A stretch of 64,000 nt of DNA from contig URQS01000002.1 in assembly GCA_900550035.1 (NCBI GenBank), positions 24,110 to 88,109 of the forward strand, given 5' to 3'. The notes beneath the pieces were generated by a model that did not search any database, had not been told where the DNA came from, and saw only the letters and a program-made list of their open reading frames with translations. This DNA comes from an uncultured Prevotella sp. Lineage in GTDB: Bacteria > Bacteroidota > Bacteroidia > Bacteroidales > Bacteroidaceae. Within the stretch, counting starts at the first letter, position 1. Each line of letters opens with the position of its first letter. Positions 1-8,397 of the stretch are shown one piece after another. Position numbers and translations under genes: made by a program.

Positions 1-1216
1 GCAACGGACCGTAGGTGTACGAGCACATTACGTAGATGGCATCTATCACGCTGGTGGAATTGAGCATTCGGAACATCAGGATGAACGCCACAAACACTAC
101 GGCAACGCCTATATGTGCACGTCGGCGCAGACGCTCGTCGGCAGGTCGCTGGCGTATGTCGACACAATAGCTTGTGGTGAGTGCCGTAAGAGCAGAGTCG
201 GCACTTGAGAACGAAGCCGCCACAACACCGATGGTGAAGAGCACCGTAACTATGCTGCCCAACCTGCCCGTAGCTGCAAACATAGGCAACAGCTCGTCGC
301 CACTTGTCGGCATGGCTATGCCGTCGCGTTGTGCCAGCATCATGAGCAGTACGCCGAGCGACATAAACAGTAGGTTGGCAGGTACAAAGGCGAATCCGTA
401 GGTACACACATCCTTCTGAGCCTCGCGTAGCGTGCGACACGTGAGATTCTTCTGCATCATGTCCTGGTCGAGTCCGGTCATAACGATGGCTATGAAGGCA
501 CCGCTGAACAACTGCTTCCAGAAGTTCTGCGTCGAGAAGAAGTCGTCCATTACAAACATACGGCTGTGGCTGTCGGCTGCTATGGCACGCACCGCCTCGG
601 GGATGCTCATACTCAACTGTCCCACCACATTATATATAATAAGTATAAGGGCTGCAAACATACACGTGGTCTGGAACGAGTCGGTCCATACCAACGTCTT
701 TATGCCACCACGACGAGTATACAGCCATATCAGCAACGTCATGCCAACCACCGTAACGACGAAGGGTACGCCTACAGCATCGAGCACAAAACGTTGCAGA
801 ATGATGCACACCACATAGAAGCGTACAGCAGCACCCGTCATCTTCGAAATAAGGAAGAACCACGCTCCCGTCTTGTACGAACGCTCTCCAAAGCGCCCCT
901 GCAGATAGGTGTAGATTGTGGTGAGATTAAGTCGGTAATAAACCGGCAACAACACAAAGGCTATGACAAAATATCCCAGAATGAATCCTATGCACGTCTG
1001 GATGTAGGTCATGTCGATGCGCATGGTCATACCGGGCACGCTGACGAACGTTATGCCCGAGATTGACGCGCCCACCATGCCGAACGCCACCATATACCAC
1101 GGCGAACGGCGGTTGGCCCGAAAGAAAGTTTCGTTGTTGGCATTACGATGTGCCGTGAGTCTGCTGAACCCCATGAGAGCAGCAAAATACAGAATTACTG
1201 TTAAGAGTATAAGCAT
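1..1216 (-). CDS. Sodium:solute symporter (SSS family), 3' end outside window
   Basis: A continuous minus-strand reading frame starts at the ATG complementary to 1214-1216 and runs off the left edge, giving about 405 residues. The N-terminus (MLILLTVILYFAALMGFSRL) is a membrane helix. It is followed by FFRANRRSPWYMVAFGMVGA and SISGITFVSVPG, the pattern at the start of Bacteroidota SSS transporters. Many further hydrophobic helices follow, with a typical SSS loop (GLDQDMMQKNLTCRT) and a helix ending FSSADSALTALTT, which resembles the Na+-site region of TM8. The predicted role is Na+-driven uptake of a sugar, sialic acid or uronate across the inner membrane. The substrate cannot be read from sequence. 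It is transcribed divergently from the metallophosphatase. Confidence 0.85.
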   Translation of the reverse strand, partial: MLILLTVILYFAALMGFSRLTAHRNANNETFFRANRRSPWYMVAFGMVGASISGITFVSVPGMTMRIDMTYIQTCIGFILGYFVIAFVLLPVYYRLNLTTIYTYLQGRFGERSYKTGAWFFLISKMTGAAVRFYVVCIILQRFVLDAVGVPFVVTVVGMTLLIWLYTRRGGIKTLVWTDSFQTTCMFAALILIIYNVVGQLSMSIPEAVRAIAADSHSRMFVMDDFFSTQNFWKQLFSGAFIAIVMTGLDQDMMQKNLTCRTLREAQKDVCTYGFAFVPANLLFMSLGVLLMMLAQRDGIAMPTSGDELLPMFAATGRLGSIVTVLFTIGVVAASFSSADSALTALTTSYCVDIRQRPADERLRRRAHIGVAVVFVAFILMFRMLNSTSVIDAIYVMCSYTYGPL

Positions 1217-1459
1217 TATTTAAATCATTGAACTTTCGCAAGTTCAGAAGTTAATGGAATTAAAGAAGTAACCACTCCCTTTGGTCGTTCAAGAAGTTAA
1301 CGGACAATAGCTTTATTGCTTAAACAACAGGACATTTGTCCATTAACTTCACGAGCGAAGCGAGTTATCTTCCTATAACTTCCTATAACTACTTTCGCTT
1401 GCGAAACTTAATTAAATCATTAATCGCGTGCAAAATTACTGTTTTATATTTATTTGAGC

Positions 1460-1467
1460 TAACTTTG
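1460..1467 (+). promoter_or_regulatory. Bacteroidota -7 element (TAACTTTG)
   Basis: TAACTTTG matches the Bacteroidota -7 consensus TAnnTTTG and lies about 40 bases before the metallophosphatase start. No clear -33 TTTG is seen at 19-21 bases. The rest of 1217-1502 holds short AACTTCCTAT-type repeats and no gene. Confidence 0.5.
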
Positions 1468-1502
1468 CAGTATAATAGTGACAGATTTTTAAGACACATG
1501 CA

Positions 1503-3017
1503 ATGCATATGAAACAATTAACGAATAAATTTGTGAAGACCAAATGGATAGCTATTATGAGCCTAAGAGTCTTCATCGGACTGTTTTTGTTTACCGCACT
1601 TGTCAGCGGACGCCCCAATGACAAGGCTGTGATGCTGCGCGGCACCGTCGTCGACCAAGACGGTGTCGGAATAGAGGGCGTAGTGGTCAACAACGGACGC
1701 GAGTTCTGCCGCACCGACCGACGCGGCACATGGCAGCTGCCCACCGACACTACGGTGAGCAAGTTTGTGGCAATATCCACTCCGCGCGAATTTGTGCTGC
1801 CGCAGCGCAACGGACTGGCTGCGGGCTACTACATTCCCATAAGCGAGGCTATAGCCAACCGCACTGCCAACAAATTCACTCTGGAGCGACGCGACTCCAT
1901 ATCCAACCGCTTCCACTACATCGTAGTGAGCGACCCGCAGATACTCAACGCCCACGACATGAAGCGATGGCGCAACGAGACGGTTGACGACATAATGCAC
2001 ACAGCAGGCAAGTTGCGCAAGACGGGCGATGTAATTGGTATGTCGCTTGGCGACGTGGTGTTCGACAACATGTCGCTTTATCCGCAGTATGTCAACTCCA
2101 TCAAAAGCCGACGCATGACCTTCTTCCAGTGTATCGGCAACCACGACTTCGACAAACGATATGCCGATCTGCACAACTCCGAACCAGGCGTGGAGGAATA
2201 TGCCGAAAAGATGTTCGGCAAGTATTTCGGACCCGTCAACTACTCATTCAACATCGGACGTTGCCACATCATCACGATGAAGAACATCGACTATCGTGGC
2301 GGATGCAAGTATGAGGAGCAGTTTACCGATGCCGAACTGCAATGGCTCGAACGCGACCTTAGCTATGTGCCGAAGGACATGGTCGTGATTCTGAACATGC
2401 ACGCACCGGGATGGAACAAGATGGAGACAATAGATAACATTCTGAATGCCGACCGCTTGGCAGAAATTCTTGCACCGTACGAGGCGCACGTCTTTGCCGG
2501 ACACACCCACTTCTTCGAGAATGTGGAGGTGACACCCCGACTCTATCAGCACAACATTGCAGCAGCTTGCGGAGCTTGGTGGACAAGTACGCTCAACCGC
2601 GACGGCGCTCCCAACGGATATATGGTGGTGAACGTGGACAGTACCGACCTGAAATGGTCGTATCGTGCCGTAGGCTACAAGCAGAACATACAGATGCGTG
2701 TGTACAAGCCGGGCGAATTCGCCTCACAGCGCGACTACGTGGTGGCTAACGTATGGGACTGGGATCCGCATTGCCGCGTGGTATGGTATGAAGACGGCAA
2801 GTACAAGGGACAGATGCAACGGTTCACATCGTACGACGACGCCTTCCTCAAGACAAAGCCGCGCAAGCATCAATTGGCACTGACGCAGCACCTCTTCCGC
2901 GCACGCCCCACATCAAAGAAGTACCGCCGCATAAAGGTGATATTCATCAACCGCTTCGGTGACACATTCTCCTACTCCATCGAAAACCTCAACAACCGAC
3001 CGTTCCTGCTGGAATAG
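1503..3017 (+). CDS. Secreted calcineurin-like metallophosphatase
   Basis: 504 residues in three parts. A hydrophobic export signal lies near residues 18-36; ATGs at 1503, 1509 and 1557 are all possible starts, and 1557 would give a compact signal peptide. Residues 45-130 form a carboxypeptidase-regulatory-like beta domain (GTVVDQDGVGIEGVVV). Residues 138-345 are a metallophosphatase core with the metal-binding motifs SDPQ (D144), GDVVFDN (D184), GNHD (213-215), H300 and GHTH (333-336). A C-terminal beta domain follows. This matches the MetallophosN/Metallophos/MetallophosC architecture common in Bacteroidota. It is probably a periplasmic phosphoesterase; the substrate is unknown. It precedes the PL8 lyase by 111 bases, but a separate -7 element lies between them. 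Confidence 0.85.
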   Translation: MHMKQLTNKFVKTKWIAIMSLRVFIGLFLFTALVSGRPNDKAVMLRGTVVDQDGVGIEGVVVNNGREFCRTDRRGTWQLPTDTTVSKFVAISTPREFVLPQRNGLAAGYYIPISEAIANRTANKFTLERRDSISNRFHYIVVSDPQILNAHDMKRWRNETVDDIMHTAGKLRKTGDVIGMSLGDVVFDNMSLYPQYVNSIKSRRMTFFQCIGNHDFDKRYADLHNSEPGVEEYAEKMFGKYFGPVNYSFNIGRCHIITMKNIDYRGGCKYEEQFTDAELQWLERDLSYVPKDMVVILNMHAPGWNKMETIDNILNADRLAEILAPYEAHVFAGHTHFFENVEVTPRLYQHNIAAACGAWWTSTLNRDGAPNGYMVVNVDSTDLKWSYRAVGYKQNIQMRVYKPGEFASQRDYVVANVWDWDPHCRVVWYEDGKYKGQMQRFTSYDDAFLKTKPRKHQLALTQHLFRARPTSKKYRRIKVIFINRFGDTFSYSIENLNNRPFLLE

Positions 3018-3052
3018 TTGAGAGTTGAAAATTGAGAGTTGAGAGTTATGAT
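3016..3052 (+). repeat. 37-bp dispersed repeat (AGTTGAGAGTTGA type), copy 1
   Basis: This copy overlaps the metallophosphatase stop. Its reverse complement recurs at 5348-5384 with two mismatches, and its last 23 bases recur exactly at 5270-5292. Confidence 0.6.
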
Positions 3053-3067
3053 TTGAGATTTTATTTG

Positions 3068-3075
3068 TAACTTTG
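3068..3075 (+). promoter_or_regulatory. Bacteroidota -7 element before the PL8 lyase
   Basis: TAACTTTG matches TAnnTTTG and lies about 54 bases before the PL8 start. A TTTG at 3052-3055 is too close to be a standard -33 box. Confidence 0.5.
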
Positions 3076-3128
3076 CAATCTCCTTAAGCTACGAAGCATA
3101 AGATAATTTACTAAAAACTATAATATTT

Positions 3129-5261
3129 ATGAGAATCAAACCAACAAATCTGTTGCGTCTCGCCGTTTTTTTTCTGTTTATGGCGATGACAGCAATGGCT
3201 CAGGCGGCAACCGACGATTTCGACGTGCTTATGCAACGCATACGCAAAGACTTCAGCCGCAATCCCAACATCGAGGCTACATTCAAGCAGTATGACGCCA
3301 GCAAGGGCGCCTTCACCGACATCGACTACTCACGCAACGACCTCACCAACTGGCCACCGCTCAAGCACCTTGAGCGTCTGCAGCAGTGGGCTGCAGCCTA
3401 CACCAACAGCAAAAACAAGCACTATGGCGAGGACGCTCTCTACGAAAACATAGTAAAAGCTCTGCAGCATTGGCAGAACGTGAACCCCAACTGCCGCAAC
3501 TGGTGGTACAACCAGATAGCCGAACCGCAGTCGCTCGGCATCACTCTTATCCTGCTTCGCTCTGGAAAGAAGCAGGTGCCGCACGAACTTGAGACAGCCA
3601 TACTCAACCGTATGCGTGAGGAAGGCGGCGACCCAGCCAAGTGGACTGGTGCCAACCGTACCGACATCTGCCTGCACTGGATCTATCGCTCTTGCCTTGA
3701 GCGCAACGAGAAAGACCTTGTCACAGCCATGCAGCTCGTATTCGACCCAGTACGCTACACCACAGAGGAGGGCTTCCAGCACGACAACTCATACTTCCAG
3801 CACAGCGTTCAGCTGTACATCGGAGGCTATGGCGACGAGGTATTGAAGGGCATAACACAGGTGGCCATGTACGCATTGGGCACCAAGTATGCTCTCCCTG
3901 CCGAGAAGGTGCAGATACTGAGCAAGTTCATGCGCGAGACTTACTATCAGACAATACGCGGACAATATATGCTGTGGGACGTTATGGGACGCAGCGTGAG
4001 CCGCCGCAATATGCTCAACAAGAAAGACAAGGCAAAGTTTGCACAGCGCATGATTGAACTCGACCCGAAACACGCCGACGAGTTCCGTCAGATTATCGAC
4101 CGCATGAACGGCAAGCAGCAGCCTTCGTATGCCATTCAGCCTCGCCATACACACTATTTCCGTGCCGACTACACCCTGCATGTCCGCCCGGGATATATCT
4201 TCGATGTTCGTCTGGTGTCTAATCGTACGGCACGCCTGGAGTATGGCAACCGCGAGAACCTCAAGACTTACTTCGCAAGCGACGGATGCAACTCTATCGT
4301 GAAGCACGGCGACGAATACTTCAACATATTCCCCACATGGGACTGGGCACGCATTCCGGGCACAACGGCTCCGCATCTCGACGAGATTCCTATCGCTAAG
4401 AAAGACTGGATGCAGCCCGGCACTTCAAAGTTTGCAGGTGGCGTGAGCGACTCTATCTATGGAGCTACTACTTACGCCTACAACGACCGTTGGGACGGCA
4501 TCAACACCGAGGCTAAGAAGTCGTGGTTCTTCTTCGACAACGAGATTGTTTGTCTCGGTGCTGGCATCACCTCAGACAACGAGGCCCCGATAATGACTTC
4601 GCTCAACCAGCGTCTTGCCAACAGAGGCGACAAGCTGACTTATGCCAACGTTAAGGGTGCTGCCACAGAAGGCACATCGGTTGAAGGCAACAACGTAGCA
4701 TGGGTGATGTACGATGGTGTTGGCTACGCTATGCCTAACGGCGGAAACGTGAAGGCTGAGATTAAGAAGCAGTCGGGTACATGGCATGCCATCAACCAGA
4801 CTCAGATTAAGACCGAGCAGACCAACGACGTATTCTCTGTAACGCTCGACCACGGCGCAAAGCCCAACAACGCCACATACGCCTACATCGTAGTGCCCGA
4901 GGCTAACACAGCCGACCGTATGGCTGAATATGCCAAGCACAAGCACATCGCCATTCTGAGCAACACACCACAGATTCAGGCTGTTCAGCAGAGCGACCTC
5001 GGCGTATGGCAGACAGTATTCTTCGAAGCTGGTCAGTATAAGGACAAGAACATCACCCTCACAGCCGACCGTCCGTGCGCTGTAATGGTACGCCGCATGC
5101 CTAATGGCTCAACAGTAATGCACGTGGCTGACCCTGCACAGAAGCAGCAGCCCATCAACATCAGCGTGAAACTGAAGGGCATGAAAAAAACCGCAACCGT
5201 AAACTGCGACTTCACTGGTACCGGTATCTATGCCGGTGCGACAAAGAAGTATACACTTTAA
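3129..5261 (+). CDS. Polysaccharide lyase family 8 (chondroitin AC / hyaluronan-type lyase)
   Basis: 710 residues, close to the usual PL8 length of about 700. Residues 1-26 are a signal peptide ending AMAQA. An alpha-toroid N-terminal half follows with WWYNQI near 125-130. The catalytic cluster is visible: N176 in TGANRTD, H225 in DNSYFQH, Y234 in IGGYG, and R288 and R292 in DVMGRSVSR. His225, Tyr234, Arg288 and Arg292 are also the numbers I recall for Pedobacter heparinus chondroitinase AC, so the spacing is strictly kept. The C-terminal half is beta-sandwich. The enzyme should cleave uronate-containing glycosaminoglycans by beta-elimination in the periplasm or at the surface, giving 4,5-unsaturated ends for the GH88 gene at 37143. 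Other PL8 members act on xanthan, so the substrate needs assay. Confidence 0.9.
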   Translation: MRIKPTNLLRLAVFFLFMAMTAMAQAATDDFDVLMQRIRKDFSRNPNIEATFKQYDASKGAFTDIDYSRNDLTNWPPLKHLERLQQWAAAYTNSKNKHYGEDALYENIVKALQHWQNVNPNCRNWWYNQIAEPQSLGITLILLRSGKKQVPHELETAILNRMREEGGDPAKWTGANRTDICLHWIYRSCLERNEKDLVTAMQLVFDPVRYTTEEGFQHDNSYFQHSVQLYIGGYGDEVLKGITQVAMYALGTKYALPAEKVQILSKFMRETYYQTIRGQYMLWDVMGRSVSRRNMLNKKDKAKFAQRMIELDPKHADEFRQIIDRMNGKQQPSYAIQPRHTHYFRADYTLHVRPGYIFDVRLVSNRTARLEYGNRENLKTYFASDGCNSIVKHGDEYFNIFPTWDWARIPGTTAPHLDEIPIAKKDWMQPGTSKFAGGVSDSIYGATTYAYNDRWDGINTEAKKSWFFFDNEIVCLGAGITSDNEAPIMTSLNQRLANRGDKLTYANVKGAATEGTSVEGNNVAWVMYDGVGYAMPNGGNVKAEIKKQSGTWHAINQTQIKTEQTNDVFSVTLDHGAKPNNATYAYIVVPEANTADRMAEYAKHKHIAILSNTPQIQAVQQSDLGVWQTVFFEAGQYKDKNITLTADRPCAVMVRRMPNGSTVMHVADPAQKQQPINISVKLKGMKKTATVNCDFTGTGIYAGATKKYTL

Positions 5262-5269
5262 AAATTGAT

Positions 5270-5384
5270 AATTGAGAGTTGAGAGTTATGATATGCTTTG
5301 TTGTGTCCATAATTATACAGTAGCAATTATACTAATACAATAAGGTAATCATAACTTTCAACTTTCAATTTTCAACTCTCAACT
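5270..5384. repeat. Inverted copies of the dispersed repeat between convergent genes
   Basis: 5270-5292 repeats the end of the 3016-3052 element in the same orientation. 5348-5384 is the full 37-bp element inverted. Together they can form a long imperfect hairpin between the 3' ends of the PL8 gene (+) and the UDG-like gene (-), so they may act as a bidirectional terminator. There is no clear T-tract. Confidence 0.5.
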
Positions 5385-5960
5385 AAAGAGAAGCCCCTCA
5401 AACAACCTCCCATAATACTCCGCCTTCTTCTCTACCTTTAGCGGATAAGCCCTTGAGCTGCTTGGCATTCGCCAGAGCCTCAACATACGACCTTCAAATT
5501 CGAACTCCACATATTCGCCTACACGTGGTTCGTCACTTATGTCGAAACACTCGCGCAGCACGTCGGTAGCCTTTTGTCCAGTTGTCACAATGGCTTCAAG
5601 ACGAGGCAATGAGCGCACCATAGCCTTCAAGTCGGTAGGCTCAACCACCTCCAAGTCTTTGTCGGCAGCTGTATTCTTCAGCCTACGCACAGCCGTAGCT
5701 GTGTCGTACATACCAATACCCTTGGCTGTGAGAAAGTCGATTATCGCTTCCAAATAAAATGTCTTATGCTCTACATCCACAAAGTGGAGCTTGTCGCCAA
5801 AAAAACACAGACCAAAGATTCGCCACATATCATTGGTGAAGTTGGGATAATAGAAATGCATAGACCAACGCTTCTCGGCGGGTGGGAAACTGCCAAGCAT
5901 CAGCAGACGACAGCCTTCGGGAAGGAAAGGCTTAAAGGGATGACGTTCGATGGAACACAT
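5379..5960 (-). CDS. Uracil-DNA-glycosylase-superfamily protein
   Basis: 193 residues from the ATG complementary to 5958-5960 (MCSIERHPFKPF). The frame extends upstream to 6026, but that part translates an AATTTTGA-type low-complexity repeat and is unlikely to be real. The core has LMLGSFPPAEKRWSMHFYYP near residue 20 and WRMPSSSRAYP near 165. These correspond to the two UDG-superfamily active-site motifs (GSxPS-like and a SxSxAxP-like loop). The predicted role is removal of uracil or mismatched bases from DNA in the cytoplasm. The exact family (Mug-like or another) is uncertain. It is convergent with the PL8 gene and unrelated to glycan use. Confidence 0.75.
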   Translation of the reverse strand: MCSIERHPFKPFLPEGCRLLMLGSFPPAEKRWSMHFYYPNFTNDMWRIFGLCFFGDKLHFVDVEHKTFYLEAIIDFLTAKGIGMYDTATAVRRLKNTAADKDLEVVEPTDLKAMVRSLPRLEAIVTTGQKATDVLRECFDISDEPRVGEYVEFEFEGRMLRLWRMPSSSRAYPLKVEKKAEYYGRLFEGLLFS

Positions 5961-6097
5961 ATTGAATTTTGAATTTTGAGTTTTGAATTTTGAATTGCTA
6001 TACATTATTATATATATAGCATTCACTGAATGCAGAACACAAAATTAATGAAATTAATCGGCAGAGGAGCAAAAAACTAAAGATTCTTAGCAATAAA

Positions 6098-6129
6098 TTT
6101 GCAAGATACAAAAAAAGTACGTACCTTTG
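6098..6129 (+). promoter_or_regulatory. Promoter of tRNA-Lys
   Basis: TTTG at 6098-6101, a 20-base spacer and TACCTTTG at 6122-6129 make a full Bacteroidota -33/-7 promoter. It sits 32 bases before the tRNA 5' end. Confidence 0.75.
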
Positions 6130-6161
6130 CACTCGCTTTTGAAACATAAGGCAAACACGGA

Positions 6162-6234
6162 GATCCGCTAGCTCAGCTGGTAGAGCACAACACTTTTAAT
6201 GTTGGGGTCATGGGTTCGAGCCCCATGCGGATCA
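6162..6234 (+). tRNA. tRNA-Lys (anticodon TTT)
   Basis: A 73-base cloverleaf. The acceptor arm GATCCGC pairs with GCGGATC, and there is a D arm GCTC/GAGC. The anticodon stem CAACA/TGTTG holds loop CTTTTAA (anticodon TTT). The T arm ATGGG/CCCAT has loop TTCGAGC. CCA is not encoded. A strong terminator follows at once, so it is a single-gene transcript. Confidence 0.96.
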
Positions 6235-6238
6235 CAAA

Positions 6239-6272
6239 GAAAAGGACTTTACTTCGGTAAAGTCCTTTTTTA
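6239..6272 (+). terminator. Rho-independent terminator of tRNA-Lys
   Basis: Stem AAAGGACTTTAC / GTAAAGTCCTTT closed by a TTCG tetraloop and followed by a T run. Confidence 0.92.
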
Positions 6273-6309
6273 TTTCTACACATAGAAGAAAAAAAAAGAA
6301 AGAAAGAAA

Positions 6310-6462
6310 GAACTCATCAGCGGTACTGCATTGCTGCGTGCTGACGGCATCAAGGTGCGTGTAGTGAGCGTTGGATTCTCGGCTCCCTACAAAGTGCTTG
6401 ACGAGAAACTCGGATTCACTGCCGACAATGTCTACAAGCAGGTGAAGGAGATGCTTGCTTAA
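6310..6462 (+). pseudogene. Transketolase 3' remnant with internal deletion
   Basis: An open frame of 50 codons without a start ends at TAA 6460-6462, directly after a purine-rich AGAAAGAAAG tract. It reads ELISGTALLRADGIKVRVVS, then GFSAPYKVLDEKLGFTADNV and YKQVKEMLA. The first part resembles the transketolase C-terminal-domain segment before VVSMPS. The second resembles the extreme C-terminus (FGESAPAELLFEEFGFTVDN in E. coli). About 45 residues that normally separate them are missing. Its original terminator appears to survive at 6494-6536. The family call is by eye. Confidence 0.65.
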
Positions 6463-6493
6463 GCCAAGCACTTACATATGTTATATTATAATG

Positions 6494-6536
6494 AAGCCAA
6501 CTACGCTGTTTATACATACGTAGTTGGCTTTTTTTG
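6494..6536 (+). terminator. Rho-independent terminator
   Basis: AAGCCAACTACG pairs with CGTAGTTGGCTT and is followed by TTTTTTG. It lies 32 bases after the transketolase remnant stop. Confidence 0.85.
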
Positions 6537-6623
6537 TTCGTAATATTAAATAATAGATGTATTTTACACGGAATTACATCCCTTTTTGAACGATAATAGT
6601 CTATCGTATCATTTCTTATGCCG

Positions 6624-6631
6624 TAACTTTG
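6624..6631 (+). promoter_or_regulatory. Bacteroidota -7 element before the GH43 gene
   Basis: TAACTTTG lies 34 bases before the GH43 start. No matching -33 box was found. Confidence 0.5.
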
Positions 6632-6665
6632 CACTATAATAGAAACCTAAAATCAAGACAACAGA

Positions 6666-7646
6666 ATGCAAAAGAAGAATTTACTGAGAAACGTGTTCAT
6701 AGCCGCGTCACTATTCTCGGCGGTTGCATCAGCCAACGCACGCAACAAATACCTGTTTGTATATTTCACCGGCAACAGTCCGCAGCAGGAGCAGGTGTCG
6801 TATGCCATCAGCGACGACGGATTCAACTATACTCCACTGAACGGTGGAAAACCTGTAATTTCATCCGACTCTATAGCACGTACCGGATGCGTACGCGACC
6901 CTCATATACTGCGCACCAAGAATGGCGAATATCTTATGGTAGTAACCGATATGCGCTCGTCGCTCGGATGGTCGAGCAATCGTGGCATCGTGCTGCTTAA
7001 GTCGCGCGACTTAATTCACTGGCAACATCACACCGTACACTTCCCCGAGAAATATGCCGGAAAGAACTTTGCCAATGTGACACGTGTATGGGCACCGCAG
7101 ACTATATACGACAAAAAAGCCGGAAAGTATATGGTCTACTTCTCGCTGCTCACCAACGACGGCACCATTCCCTACGACCGCGTGTATTGGGCATACACCA
7201 ACGACGACTTCACTGACCTTGAAGGCGAACCGAAGGTGCTCTTCGACTTCCACGCTCCTGCTATCGACACCGACATTGTGCAGGACAAGAAGGGCGAGTA
7301 TCACCTCTTCTTCAAGACCGAGCAGGAGGGCGCACACAAGGGCATACGCCAGTATGTGTTCCACGACCTGCACGACACGGCATCATGGACATTGCTCGAC
7401 GGATTCTGCGAGCAGACAAAGGACAATGTTGAGGGTGCCGGAGTGTTTCCGCTCATAGGTGGCGGATGGTGTCTGATGTACGACTGCTATATGTCGGGAC
7501 ACTATCAGTTCACTCGTTCGGAAGACCTGCGCACATTCCGTTGGATAGCCGACACTAAGACCAAAGGTGCTTTCACTCCGCGTCACGGAACTGTGATTCA
7601 GATTACACCGAAGGAATACAAGCGACTGATGAAACACTATAAATAA
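6666..7646 (+). CDS. Glycoside hydrolase family 43-type protein
   Basis: 326 residues with a signal peptide (about residues 1-26, ending ANA). The fold is a five-bladed beta-propeller. VRDPHILRT carries the catalytic-base-type Asp seen near the N-terminus of GH43 enzymes, VWAPQTIYD is the typical second-blade motif, and VEGAGVFPL carries the acid-type Glu. GH43 enzymes remove arabinofuranose, xylose or galactose residues. The substrate here is unknown and the protein is probably periplasmic. It stands alone between the tRNA/transketolase remnant and the decayed GH97, and may be a survivor of an older utilization locus. Confidence 0.82.
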   Translation: MQKKNLLRNVFIAASLFSAVASANARNKYLFVYFTGNSPQQEQVSYAISDDGFNYTPLNGGKPVISSDSIARTGCVRDPHILRTKNGEYLMVVTDMRSSLGWSSNRGIVLLKSRDLIHWQHHTVHFPEKYAGKNFANVTRVWAPQTIYDKKAGKYMVYFSLLTNDGTIPYDRVYWAYTNDDFTDLEGEPKVLFDFHAPAIDTDIVQDKKGEYHLFFKTEQEGAHKGIRQYVFHDLHDTASWTLLDGFCEQTKDNVEGAGVFPLIGGGWCLMYDCYMSGHYQFTRSEDLRTFRWIADTKTKGAFTPRHGTVIQITPKEYKRLMKHYK

Positions 7647-7736
7647 TGAAGTTGACTAGAGGCAATTAGACAAGATACAGCAAGGCGCTCCGGGCAGCGT
7701 GAAGGAGTTTAAGGTTTATATATATAAATAAATAGA

Positions 7737-7785
7737 AGTTTGAGGAAGTTAACTTCTTCTTAAATTCCTCAAACTCCTATTTTTG
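7737..7785 (+). terminator. Terminator-like hairpin after the GH43 gene
   Basis: AGTTTGAGGAA (7737-7747) pairs with TTCCTCAAACT (7765-7775), followed by CCTATTTTTG. Confidence 0.6.
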
Positions 7786-7802
7786 ACCCTACTTCATGGG
7801 GG

Positions 7803-8380
7803 TTATTCGCAAACGATGCTTCCGCCCATTAGCTGCATCATAATCTTCACATTTCCATTCTTTCCGACTTTCGTTTTCTTCACAGCCGACTTAGGCCAGA
7901 AGCTATTCTTGTCGGCAGTCTCGTAATAACTGCTTACTTCCTTGCCTGTGAGCATAGGCAATGAGAGATTGAGCGAGAGCGGTTTGTTGGTGCCGTTGAG
8001 TGCTGCCACATACCATTTGTCGCCGTGACGACGTGCTATGAGAACATATTTGCCTGGATAACCATCAATGAATCGGGTCTCGCCCCATGTAGTAGGAACA
8101 TCCTTAAGGAAGTCAATTTCGTGCTGTGGAAGTTCAGTGAGGTTGTTGGGATAGATGGCTATGCACTGAATGCTTGCCTGATTGGCAATAGCGGCAGCCA
8201 TCTCAAACACGTCGGACGTATAACGACGATGACGGCTCTTATTGTCACGCGACATGTAACGGTTCATAATAGTGCCTCCCCAATCCATTGCAGCAACAGT
8301 GTTGCGACAGAACGAAGTGCGCCCGTTGACGCAGCAGCAAAAAGCAATGCTGTGATAGAATTTCTGAGCGAAATGTTCAT
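7803..8380 (-). pseudogene. GH97 pseudogene: signal peptide joined to C-terminus by a deletion
   Basis: From the ATG at 8378-8380 a signal peptide is read (MNISLRNSITALLFAAASTG), and its frame then runs to an early stop. In another frame, starting just after, FCRNTVAAMDWGGTIMNRYM begins and continues to TAA at 7803-7805. It contains CIAIYPNNLTELPQHEIDFL and DKWYVAALNGT. This is the C-terminal part of a GH97 enzyme, the end of the barrel plus the terminal beta domain. Some 450 residues, including the catalytic centre, are missing and the junction is out of frame. An intact but divergent GH97 lies at 24702. Confidence 0.82.
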
Positions 8381-8397
8381 ATTATGTTGAATGTGAT

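Noticed and set aside
174..1223. Several plus-strand open frames of 70-166 codons
   Set aside because: They are the opposite strand of the truncated sodium symporter, whose minus-strand frame is uninterrupted and has clear family motifs.
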